A stretch of 64,000 nt of DNA from Erythrobacteraceae bacterium Alg239-R51. GTDB lineage: Bacteria > Pseudomonadota > Alphaproteobacteria > Sphingomonadales > Sphingomonadaceae. Below the pieces are notes generated by a model, which was given only the letters and a program-made list of their open reading frames with translations, was not told the origin of the DNA and ran no database searches. The DNA lies in NCBI GenBank assembly GCA_947331495.1, contig CAMZOI010000001.1:806001-870000 (forward strand), read 5' to 3'. Below are positions 46,710-54,398 of the stretch, one piece after another (within the stretch, counting starts at the first letter, position 1; each line of letters begins with the position of its first letter). Made by a program: the position numbers and the translations under genes.

Positions 46710-48133
46710 CGGTCCCCGCTGTAATTGCCGCCGCCGCCCTTGTTCGCATTATAGGGGTTCTTCGGGCTCTTGAGCACCACGCGCACCGGCACCGCTTCGA
46801 AACCGAGCTTGGCGCGAATTCCGTTCACCAGATAACGTTCGTAGCTTTTGGGCAGGGATTCAAGCCGCGTTCCAAACACCACGAAGCGCGGCGGCCGTGT
46901 GCTTGCTTGTGTAATGTACCGGAGCTTGATCCTCCGGCCCTTGGGCGCGGGCGGTGGATTGGCCTCCAGTGCATCGTCGAACCAGCGATTGAGCGCCGCG
47001 GTAGACACGCGTTTCGACCACGCTTCGCGAAGGTCGAAGGCCGCGGCGATCATCGGATCAAGGCCCTTGCCGGTTTTTGCGCTCACCGCGAACACAGGCA
47101 AACCGCGCACTTGCGCCAATCCCTCGTTCAAAGCCTCGCGTATGCCGTTGAACAGTGATGACGGGTTTTCCGCGATGTCCCATTTGTTGATCGCGATCAT
47201 CAGCGCGCGCCCTTCTTCGAGGACGTGACTGGCGATCTTGAGATCCTGAACTTCCAGCCCGCGCGTCGCGTCGAGCAGAAGGATAACGACTTCTGCGAAA
47301 TCGACCGCGCGACGGGCATCGGCAACCGAGAGCCGCTCGAGCTTGTCGACCACCTGCGCCTTTTTTCGCATTCCGGCCGTGTCGATGAGGCGAATTTCTC
47401 GCATTTCTCCCGTTCCGGGATCGGGCCATCCATAGTCGATAGCGATCGAATCGCGTGTGATGCCAGCCTCGGGACCGGTAAGCAGGCGATCCTCGCCCAG
47501 CATGCGGTTTATCAATGTGGACTTGCCCGCATTGGGTCGCCCGACGATCGCAAGCTTGAGTGGTCCGGATAGCGGGTCTTCGTCGTCCTCGCCGGGTTGC
47601 GCGCTCTCGATCCCTTCGGCTTTCTCGCCGATGATCGGCCAGAGGTGATCGAACAGGTCCGCAGTGCCTTCGCCATGTTCGGCGGACACCGCAACGGGTT
47701 CACCGAAACCGAGCGAGAAGCTCTCATAGATACCGGCATCGCCTTGCGTGCCTTCGGCCTTGTTGGCGACGAGCACGACGGGCACTTCCTGGCCGCGAAG
47801 CCAACGGGCGATTTCCTCGTCCAGAGGCGTAATCCCGACACGCGAATCGAACACGAACATGGCCGCGTCGGCGCCTTCCATGCTGACTTCGGTCTGCTTG
47901 CGCATCCGGCCCGGCAGGCTCTCCGGGTCGTCATCTTCCCATCCGGCGGTGTCGACCACTCGAAATTCGAGACCTGCGATGTCGGCATCGCCGAAACGCC
48001 GATCGCGCGTGACGCCGGGTTGATCGTCCACCAGCGCCAGTCGCTTGCCGACGAGCCGGTTGAACAGCGTCGATTTCCCGACGTTGGGGCGACCGATAAT
48101 GATCACGGTGGGCTTGCCGGAAGGTAATGACAT
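46706..48133 (-). CDS. der: ribosome biogenesis GTPase Der (EngA)
   Basis: Essential double-GTPase needed for 50S subunit maturation. The 475-residue chain has two G domains: the first P-loop IGRPNVGKSTLFNRL (about 13-27) with DTAGWE, and the second AIVGRPNAGKSTLINRM with DTAGMRKKAQVVDKLERLS. A C-terminal KH-like domain follows, ending in a basic/Gly-rich tail. I use the ATG at 48133 (MSLPSGKPTVIIIGRPN). Followed by a translationally coupled DUF2721 gene. Confidence 0.97.
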   Translation of the reverse strand: MSLPSGKPTVIIIGRPNVGKSTLFNRLVGKRLALVDDQPGVTRDRRFGDADIAGLEFRVVDTAGWEDDDPESLPGRMRKQTEVSMEGADAAMFVFDSRVGITPLDEEIARWLRGQEVPVVLVANKAEGTQGDAGIYESFSLGFGEPVAVSAEHGEGTADLFDHLWPIIGEKAEGIESAQPGEDDEDPLSGPLKLAIVGRPNAGKSTLINRMLGEDRLLTGPEAGITRDSIAIDYGWPDPGTGEMREIRLIDTAGMRKKAQVVDKLERLSVADARRAVDFAEVVILLLDATRGLEVQDLKIASHVLEEGRALMIAINKWDIAENPSSLFNGIREALNEGLAQVRGLPVFAVSAKTGKGLDPMIAAAFDLREAWSKRVSTAALNRWFDDALEANPPPAPKGRRIKLRYITQASTRPPRFVVFGTRLESLPKSYERYLVNGIRAKLGFEAVPVRVVLKSPKNPYNANKGGGGNYSGDR

Positions 48134-48221
48134 GATGGCGCGCAAGTGGCCCCTGTCGCCGCGCTTTGCAAGAAGAACGCCCTTAGGACAGTGTTAACCA
48201 TCGCCACATAGGCTAGGTCGC

Positions 48222-48779
48222 ATGAAGCCGACGATCGCAGCTATCGTGTTACTTGGATCTGCCATACCGGCAGCGGCCGGGGCATCGGACGAACTCGATC
48301 CCTATTTGCAATGCGTGCCCTATGCCCGCGAAGTGTCCGGGATCGAGATTTATGGGGATGCGCATACCTGGTGGGATCAGTCTCGGAAGCGGTTCGCCAT
48401 TGGTAGCAGTCCGCGTCTCGGGGCGGTCATGGTTTTCCGCCCACACAGCTTCATGCGGCAGGGGCATATGGCAACGGTCAGCCAGTTGATCGATTCCCGC
48501 TCGGTACGCCTCGACCATGCCAATTGGTCACCGATCGACGGACGACGCGGCCAGATTGAGAAAGATGTTCTGGCGGTCGATGTCTCGCCAGGTAACGATT
48601 GGAGCCGCGTGCGGGTCTGGTACGCTCCGCTTGGCGGACTGGGGAAAACTGCGTGGCCGGTCGAAGGGTTTATCTACTCTTCACACGCTTCACCAGCATC
48701 AACGCGTATCGCTAGCATTGGGAAACGAAAGCAGATGTCGCGCCAGTTCCTAAGCGCTTTTGCAGACTACGCTGACTGA
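48222..48779 (+). CDS. CHAP-domain exported amidase/peptidase
   Basis: A 185-residue secreted protein: signal peptide (cleavage near AAAGA), then a CHAP domain with catalytic Cys31 (YLQCVPYAREVSG), His82 (RQGHMATVSQLI) and an Asn/Asp region HANWSPIDG. Such domains cleave peptidoglycan peptides. Similar single-domain CHAP proteins are common in sphingomonads. The last 13 bases overlap the convergent DUF3297 gene. Confidence 0.85.
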   Translation: MKPTIAAIVLLGSAIPAAAGASDELDPYLQCVPYAREVSGIEIYGDAHTWWDQSRKRFAIGSSPRLGAVMVFRPHSFMRQGHMATVSQLIDSRSVRLDHANWSPIDGRRGQIEKDVLAVDVSPGNDWSRVRVWYAPLGGLGKTAWPVEGFIYSSHASPASTRIASIGKRKQMSRQFLSAFADYAD

Positions 48780-49060
48780 TCGGCGCTTGCGATCGGCGGA
48801 TCGTCACCCAGATCTTCGTACCACGCCTCGACCGGACCGGTGAGTTTCAGGGTGAGGGGCTGGCCATTCCGGTCCACGGTCTTGCCGGCCTGAACCCGAA
48901 CCCACCCTTCCGAGATCGAATATTCCTCGATATCCGTGCGTTGCTTGCCCTTGAAACGGATGCCTACGCCTCGTTGCAGAACCTTCACATCGAAGTGTTC
49001 GCTTTTCGGATTTACCGACAGACGTTTGGGCGGGGTATCGGGCTGGTTATCTTCGCTCAT
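48767..49060 (-). CDS. DUF3297 family protein
   Basis: A 97-residue soluble beta-rich protein matching DUF3297 (PPKRLSVNPKSEHFDVKVLQ, RGVGIRFKGKQRTDIEEYSI, EGWVRVQAG). Function unknown. It is the last of three small minus-strand genes (49542-48767) spaced 11 and 39 bases apart, probably one transcript. Only a weak Shine-Dalgarno is visible. Confidence 0.85.
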   Translation of the reverse strand: MSEDNQPDTPPKRLSVNPKSEHFDVKVLQRGVGIRFKGKQRTDIEEYSISEGWVRVQAGKTVDRNGQPLTLKLTGPVEAWYEDLGDDPPIASADQSA

Positions 49061-49099
49061 GAACCGGCCCGATAATCAGGCCGGGCTTGGCTCGCAAGC

Positions 49100-49279
49100 T
49101 CAATCGGGGGGCGGGGGTGTTTCGAGTGGCGAACGATCGGGGCGGTCGTAATCGGGCTGAACCGGCTCGATCTCGTCTGGTTGCCGATTTGGCGTTTCAT
49201 TGGGTGGGTTGCCCGGCGGTACCCCGTTCGGAGCACCCGGATCGATCGTATCGGGATTGGGGTCGGGTTGCGTGGCCAT
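49100..49279 (-). CDS. short Pro/Asp-rich protein
   Basis: A 59-residue, low-complexity protein rich in Pro, Asp and Asn (MATQPDPNPDTIDPGAP ... LETPPPPD), predicted disordered. A GAAGGAATACCC sequence gives a good Shine-Dalgarno at ATG 49279. Its spacing between two other small genes supports a real operon member. No family recognised. Confidence 0.55.
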   Translation of the reverse strand: MATQPDPNPDTIDPGAPNGVPPGNPPNETPNRQPDEIEPVQPDYDRPDRSPLETPPPPD

Positions 49280-49290
49280 TGGGTATTCCT

Positions 49291-49542
49291 TCAATCGGGG
49301 GGCAGTATGGTTTCGGACTTCATGGTGTCGAGCGCATTTTCACCCTGGCCATCACGCCCGCCATCCTGGGCGGCGCTCATCGCCCGTTCGACAGCGATGT
49401 CGTCGGGCGCGGTCTGACCTTTCAGTACCTCGCCTTCACGTTCGCCTTCCGCCTCCATCTCGGACGCGGGCTTGGGTTTTGCGTCCGGATCGATCGGCGC
49501 GGGCGTGTCTTCGGGTGTCTTCGGCTTGTCGTAGTCGGTCAT
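49291..49542 (-). CDS. short acidic, disordered protein
   Basis: An 83-residue Glu/Asp/Pro-rich protein (MTDYDKPKTPEDTPAPIDPD, then EGEREGEVLKGQTAPDDIAV). A helical patch near IAVERAMSAAQDGG is the only structured-looking part. No Shine-Dalgarno is evident at ATG 49542, so the start is uncertain. It stands 11 bases upstream of the next small gene on the same strand. Confidence 0.5.
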   Translation of the reverse strand: MTDYDKPKTPEDTPAPIDPDAKPKPASEMEAEGEREGEVLKGQTAPDDIAVERAMSAAQDGGRDGQGENALDTMKSETILPPD

Positions 49543-49674
49543 GGGAAGGAAACGGTTCAATGCACTCGCACGTTCCGACACTTGTCGCCGCGCTTGCGCA
49601 TTTCGCCGCACCGCTCTAGAGGCACGCGCCTACATGCGTAGCGTTCGCGCCAACGCGCAGCTTCGTTCGGGTAT

Positions 49675-49759
49675 GCGGGCGTGGCGGAACTGGTAGACGC
49701 GCTGGTTTTAGGTACCAGTATCGAAAGATGTGGGGGTTCGAGTCCCTTCGCCCGCACCA
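49675..49759 (+). tRNA. tRNA-Leu (anticodon UAG)
   Basis: Acceptor GCGGGCG / CGCCCGC, D arm with GGCGGAACTGGTAGACGC, anticodon stem CTGGT / ACCAG with loop TTTAGGT (anticodon TAG), a long class II variable arm and T arm GGGGTTCGAGTCCCT. An encoded CCA ends the 85-base gene. It lies 64 bases before tig. Confidence 0.97.
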
Positions 49760-49823
49760 GTGACGCCGCCGCGCGCAGGCCTCTTGCGCAATTCAGCTTA
49801 CTGGAAAGTCACGAGTTTCATCC

Positions 49824-51404
49824 ATGCAGATCAAAGAGACCGAAAACGAGGGCCTTAAGCGCGCCTATGCCGTCACCATTCCTGCCAAGGAAATCGACGA
49901 GCGGATCAACGACGAAGTCAAGAAGATCGCCCCGCAGGTGAAGATGCCCGGGTTCCGACCCGGCAAGGTTCCTGCCAATCTGGTGCGCAAGATGCACGGC
50001 GATCAGCTTCACGCCCAGACCATCAACGACATGATCCGGGAATCGGTCGACAAGGTGATGGCTGAAAACAAGCTGCGCCCGGCCATGCAACCGAAAGTCG
50101 AACTCGGCACCGGTTACGAGCAGGGCGAGGATGCCAAGCTTGACGTCGAACTGGAAGTGCTGCCCGATGTGGACGCGCCCAAAGTGGACGGGATCGAGCT
50201 GGAAAGATTGACGGTCCCCGTAACCGATGAGCAGGTCGACGAAGCGCTGCAACGCATCGCGGACCAGAACAAAAGCTACAAGGACGCGGCCAAGACCAAG
50301 AAGGCGGGCGAGGGCGACCAGCTGATTATCGACTTTGTCGGCCGCGTCGACGGGGAAGAGTTTGAAGGCGGAAAGGCCGAGAACACCCCTCTGGTTATCG
50401 GATCGGGCCAGTTCATTCCCGGCTTCGAAGACCAGTTGACCGGTGTGAAGACCGGCGATGAAAAGACGATCGAGGTATCATTCCCCGACGATTACCAGGC
50501 CAAGCACCTCGCGGGCAAAAAGGCGGAATTCGACGTCAAGGTCCAGCAGGTGAAGGTGCCCACCGAAACCAAGGCGGACGATGAGTTCGCCAAGAACCTC
50601 GGTCTTGAAAACCTCGACAAGCTCAAGGAACTGCTGCGCGGCCAGCTCGAGCAGGAAACCAACGGCCTGACTCGCACGCAGATGAAGCGCCAGCTGCTCG
50701 ACAAGCTGGCTGCCGGTCACGATTTTCCTGTGCCGCAGGGCATGGTCGACGCCGAATTCGAACAGATCTGGGCGCAGCTCCAGCAGGAAGCCGCACGGGC
50801 CGAAGATCCCGACGCGATGCGCAAGGAGATGGAAGACGAGAAGGACGATTATCGTCGTATCGCCGAACGTCGCGTCCGCCTTGGTCTGTTGCTGTCCGAA
50901 ATCGGCCAGAAAAACGGTGTCGAGGTTACCGGCAACGAAATGAACATGCTTATCCAACAGGCGGCACAGCAATATCGCGCCGAAGATCGCGATCGGTTCA
51001 TGCAATACATCCAGCAGGAGCCGATGGCGGCAGCTCAGCTGCGTGCTCCGCTTTACGAAGACAAGGTCGTCGATTTCCTCTTCGACAAGGCCCAAGTCAC
51101 CGATCGCGAAGTGACGCGCGAGGAACTTGAGGCGGCTATCGAAGCCGACGAGGAAGCCGAACAGGAAAAGCCAAAGAAGAAGGCGGCAGCGAAGAAGAAG
51201 CCAGCGGCCAAGAAGGCCGATGAGAGCAAGCCCGCTGCCAAAAAAGCCGATACCGGCGAGGAGGCTGAGGCGAAGAAAGCTCCGGCAAAGAAGTCGACCG
51301 CCAAGAAGGATACCGCCGAGAAGAAGCCTGAGCCCAAGAAATCCGCCGCTAAGAAGGCGCCAGCCAAGAAGGCACCGGCCAAGAAGACTGCCGCGAAGAA
51401 ATAA
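49824..51404 (+). CDS. tig: trigger factor with a Lys/Ala-rich C-terminal tail
   Basis: Ribosome-bound chaperone and peptidyl-prolyl isomerase. The 526-residue chain has the ribosome-docking signature GFRPGKVP (about 43-50), an FKBP-type PPIase domain (about 160-245, IIDFVGRVDGEEFEGG, GSGQFIPGFEDQL) and the helical substrate-cradle domain to about 435. Beyond the normal family length is a 78-residue tail (449-526) of repeated AKK/APAKK units containing about 30 Lys and 23 Ala, resembling histone H1/AlgP-like tails. An intrinsic terminator follows. clpP and clpX, which often follow tig, lie 5 kb downstream with other genes between. Confidence 0.96.
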   Translation: MQIKETENEGLKRAYAVTIPAKEIDERINDEVKKIAPQVKMPGFRPGKVPANLVRKMHGDQLHAQTINDMIRESVDKVMAENKLRPAMQPKVELGTGYEQGEDAKLDVELEVLPDVDAPKVDGIELERLTVPVTDEQVDEALQRIADQNKSYKDAAKTKKAGEGDQLIIDFVGRVDGEEFEGGKAENTPLVIGSGQFIPGFEDQLTGVKTGDEKTIEVSFPDDYQAKHLAGKKAEFDVKVQQVKVPTETKADDEFAKNLGLENLDKLKELLRGQLEQETNGLTRTQMKRQLLDKLAAGHDFPVPQGMVDAEFEQIWAQLQQEAARAEDPDAMRKEMEDEKDDYRRIAERRVRLGLLLSEIGQKNGVEVTGNEMNMLIQQAAQQYRAEDRDRFMQYIQQEPMAAAQLRAPLYEDKVVDFLFDKAQVTDREVTREELEAAIEADEEAEQEKPKKKAAAKKKPAAKKADESKPAAKKADTGEEAEAKKAPAKKSTAKKDTAEKKPEPKKSAAKKAPAKKAPAKKTAAKK

Positions 51405-51428
51405 GCTCTTTCACCGAGTTGAAACTGG

Positions 51429-51459
51429 GGCGACGGGAGCGATCCTGTCGCCTTTTTCT
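51429..51459 (+). terminator. intrinsic terminator of tig
   Basis: Stem GGCGAC / GTCGCC (51429-51434, 51447-51452), extended inward by three further pairs around a six-base loop, followed by TTTTTCTT. It lies in the 62 bases between the tig stop and the convergent antiporter stop. Confidence 0.85.
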
Positions 51460-51466
51460 TGCCGGA

Positions 51467-52840
51467 CTATTTCGGCCCGTCCGGTGTTCCCTCGACTATG
51501 ATCGGGCGGCCTTCAGGGGTGTGTGACAGCATCGATTCGTCGGTTCCGGCATGAATATGCGCCCTGCGTTTTTCGGCGAGTACGATGAACGGTCCCGAAA
51601 CAATTCCATGCACCACGATGGAGGCCAGGATGGCGAAGCTGGTTACCGCCCATAACTCGTCGATCTGGCCGAAATCCGCGTGGTTCTGGCCATAGGCAAG
51701 GTAATAGATCGAACCCATCCCGCGCACGCCGAGAAAGGCTATCGCAAGCGTGCCGACCATCGGCAGGTTGGACTTCGCCTCGGCTATGAACCCGGCAACA
51801 GGGCGGATCATGAAGATCAGCGCCAGGCCGACCAACGCGCCGGGCCAGGTCAGCGCTTCCAGTACTCCGCTCGCCAGCATCGCGCCGAAGCCGAACAGAA
51901 CCGCGACAAGCACGATTTGCTCGATCTGGTCGATGAAATGGTGGCTGATCTTGTGATAGCGGCTGCGGTTCTCGCGTTGACGGGCGGTGACCGCGCCAAC
52001 GAAGACGGCAAGGAACCCGTAACCCTCGACCAGTTCTGCCAGGCCATAGGCGAGCAGCAAGGTGCCCAGTACGATAAGCCCCTCGCTGGTCGAATATTTC
52101 GGAGCGTCCGCGCCCTCTTCTTCCGATTTCTCGATTTCCTCGATCGGTGCATCTGCCTCGCGCTCGAAAACGTACCACGCCCCCAGGCGCCCTACCGCCC
52201 AGCCTACGGCACACCCGCCCAGCACGCGCCAGCCGAGGTCGAACATCGCCCATTCCAAGGTCCAGTCACCCAATGCGGTCATCCCGACGGCGGCTATTGC
52301 GAGATAGGTGAAAGGAAATGCGAGGCCATCGTTCAGTCCGGCCTCGACTGTCAGACTGAAGCGCACGTCGTGGCGTTTGTTCTCACCGGGCGGTCCGACC
52401 TGGACACTGCGCGCAAGGACCGGGTCGGTGGGGGCCAGCGCGGCTCCCAGAAGGATTGCCGAGGCGGGCGCAAGTCCAAGTGCCCACCAGCCAAGCAGCG
52501 CGACCGAGGCGATGGTCAAGGGCATGGCTACGACCAGAAGCGGCCAGATCTGCCGCCAGTTTGCCCAGCTGACCGGACGATCAATCGCTATTCCCGCCGC
52601 CATAAGCGACGCGATCACGATGAATTCGGTGGTGTATTCCAGCGTGATCGCGTCGAAACCGTCATTCGTCGGGTTGAAGTTCGGCAAACCGATCGGCAGC
52701 GACCAGATGGCAAAGCCGGCCGCCACGTAGATGATCGGCAGTGACAACCAGAAACGGGCAAGCCAGCGTTCCAAAGTAACCGCCAGCATCAATCCGATGC
52801 CGAAAATGACGAACATGAAAATGCGTGGGTCGAAATCCAT
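51467..52840 (-). CDS. cation/proton antiporter (CPA1/NhaP type)
   Basis: A 457-residue inner-membrane exchanger with about 12 helices. The core ALAPTDPVLARSVQVGPPG and TVEAGLNDGLAFPFTYLA carry the Asp-containing motifs of Na+/H+ or K+/H+ antiporters, and an acidic insertion (IEEIEKSEEEGADAP) lies near the middle. I start at ATG 52840, five bases after the amidase stop, so both genes are likely co-transcribed. Ion specificity is not evident. Confidence 0.88.
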   Translation of the reverse strand: MDFDPRIFMFVIFGIGLMLAVTLERWLARFWLSLPIIYVAAGFAIWSLPIGLPNFNPTNDGFDAITLEYTTEFIVIASLMAAGIAIDRPVSWANWRQIWPLLVVAMPLTIASVALLGWWALGLAPASAILLGAALAPTDPVLARSVQVGPPGENKRHDVRFSLTVEAGLNDGLAFPFTYLAIAAVGMTALGDWTLEWAMFDLGWRVLGGCAVGWAVGRLGAWYVFEREADAPIEEIEKSEEEGADAPKYSTSEGLIVLGTLLLAYGLAELVEGYGFLAVFVGAVTARQRENRSRYHKISHHFIDQIEQIVLVAVLFGFGAMLASGVLEALTWPGALVGLALIFMIRPVAGFIAEAKSNLPMVGTLAIAFLGVRGMGSIYYLAYGQNHADFGQIDELWAVTSFAILASIVVHGIVSGPFIVLAEKRRAHIHAGTDESMLSHTPEGRPIIVEGTPDGPK

Positions 52841-52845
52841 ATCCG

Positions 52846-54357
52846 TCAGTCTTTGGCGATCGGTTGCGGTTCCCACTGCTTAAAATTCGGCCGCGATAGC
52901 ACAGCAGTTCTGACGCGTTCGTAGGCGGCCCCTGCCTTCAGGACATCGTGATCGGCCCATTTCGCGCCGATGAAGGACAGACCTACGGGCAGCCCTTCGA
53001 TATGACCCATCGGTACCGTCAGGTGTGGATAGCCTGCGATCGCCGCAGGAGCACCAAAGCCGATGCTGCCGTTGAAATTGTCTCCGTTGACAAGGTCGCT
53101 CGTCCAGGCAGGTCCGCGTGTCGGGACAGTCAGGAATTCGACATCGTACCTGTTCAGAAGAGAATCGATGGTTTCCCTGCCGGCGATCCGGACCGCGTTC
53201 TCGCGCGCCGCTTCATAGGCTTCACGATCGGTCGTTTCTTCGGCGAGCTCGAACAGGTCCTGCCCGAACCACCGCATTTCGACATCGGCATTCGTCTTGT
53301 TGAAGGCAATCAGGTCGGCAAGGCTGCGGGGCATGGCTTCGCCCGGCAGGCTGCGCAGATATTTGCCTATCTCCTCGCGCAGTTCGAACATCAGCACGGT
53401 GAAGCTGTCGCCGTACATTTCGCCATTGGGTTCGAACTCGATTTCGACCAGCTCCGCGCCCGCACGTTCCAGATCGGCAAGCGCGGTATCGAAGACCTCG
53501 ACAAGATCGGCCCGGTCGCCGACCTGCGAGCGCATCACACCGATCCGCACGCCGTCGAGCGAAGCGTTAGCGAGCCCTTCGGTATAGCTGACGGGACGGT
53601 CGGGCGCGGTAAGGGTGACTTCATCCAGCGGGTCTTCCCCGGCGATCGCGGTAAGCAGCAGCGCAGCGTCCTCGACGCTGGCTGCCATCGGGCCAGGTGT
53701 ATCCTGCGTACTGGAAATCGGCACGACGTGCGTACGGCTTACCAACCCCACGCTGGGCTTGAAGCCCACCACGCCGTTGACCGAGGCGGGGCAGGTAATC
53801 GATCCGTTGGTCTCGGTCCCGATGGCCGCCCAGGCGAAATTGGCAACAACCGCTACCGCGCTGCCCGAGGACGAGCCGCACGCATTGCGGTCGATAGCAT
53901 GTGGATTTCGCGTCAGGCCTCCAATCGCGCTCCAGCCACTGGTCGAGTTGCGGTCGCGGATATTGGCCCATTCGGACAGGTTCGCCTTACCCAGCACAAC
54001 GCCGCCGGCACGGCGAAGGTTGGCAATCAGCGGTGCATCGCGACCGGTCCGATTATCGGCCAGTGCAAGGCTGCCTGCAGTGGTCGGCCATTCCCGGGTT
54101 TCGATGTTGTCCTTTACCAGCACAGTGCGCCCGCCCAGCGGACCGGTCGCGGCGCGCGATTTTGCAACTGCATCGTCATCGTAAACGATTACCGCGTTCA
54201 ACTGCGGCCCGGCATCGTCCCGTTCGCGAATGTTTTTAATCCGCTGCTCGGTGGCCATCCAGGGAATGATCGAAACATCCATGACCGAAGGGTCGGGCGG
54301 CGTCGCCGTTGCACAAGCAGCTAGGGGCAGAGCGAACAGGGACGCGATCGACTTCAT
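52846..54357 (-). CDS. amidase-signature lipoprotein
   Basis: A 503-residue amidase-signature (Ser-cisSer-Lys) hydrolase. The N-terminus is a lipoprotein signal with lipobox LPLAAC, placing it in the periplasm. The catalytic Lys is in VLVKDNIET; the Gly/Ser-rich core is NACGSSSGSAVAVV and GTETNGSITCPASVNGV with the nucleophile region. Similar enzymes (for example peptide amidases) deamidate C-terminal amides, but the substrate here is unknown. It precedes an antiporter gene by five bases. ATG 54357 is used; an in-frame GTG lies nine bases upstream. Confidence 0.9.
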   Translation of the reverse strand: MKSIASLFALPLAACATATPPDPSVMDVSIIPWMATEQRIKNIRERDDAGPQLNAVIVYDDDAVAKSRAATGPLGGRTVLVKDNIETREWPTTAGSLALADNRTGRDAPLIANLRRAGGVVLGKANLSEWANIRDRNSTSGWSAIGGLTRNPHAIDRNACGSSSGSAVAVVANFAWAAIGTETNGSITCPASVNGVVGFKPSVGLVSRTHVVPISSTQDTPGPMAASVEDAALLLTAIAGEDPLDEVTLTAPDRPVSYTEGLANASLDGVRIGVMRSQVGDRADLVEVFDTALADLERAGAELVEIEFEPNGEMYGDSFTVLMFELREEIGKYLRSLPGEAMPRSLADLIAFNKTNADVEMRWFGQDLFELAEETTDREAYEAARENAVRIAGRETIDSLLNRYDVEFLTVPTRGPAWTSDLVNGDNFNGSIGFGAPAAIAGYPHLTVPMGHIEGLPVGLSFIGAKWADHDVLKAGAAYERVRTAVLSRPNFKQWEPQPIAKD

Positions 54358-54398
54358 TACTCTCACAGTGGCACCCGCCCCTGTGAATGCAAGCGCGA

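Noticed and set aside
51680-52744. 354-codon plus-strand frame opposite the antiporter
   Set aside because: Codes for a strongly charged product that is the usual reverse image of hydrophobic helices; no support for a gene.
52948-54324. 458-codon plus-strand frame opposite the amidase gene
   Set aside because: Shadow of the amidase coding sequence; composition is Gly/Arg/Asp-rich without family motifs or Shine-Dalgarno.
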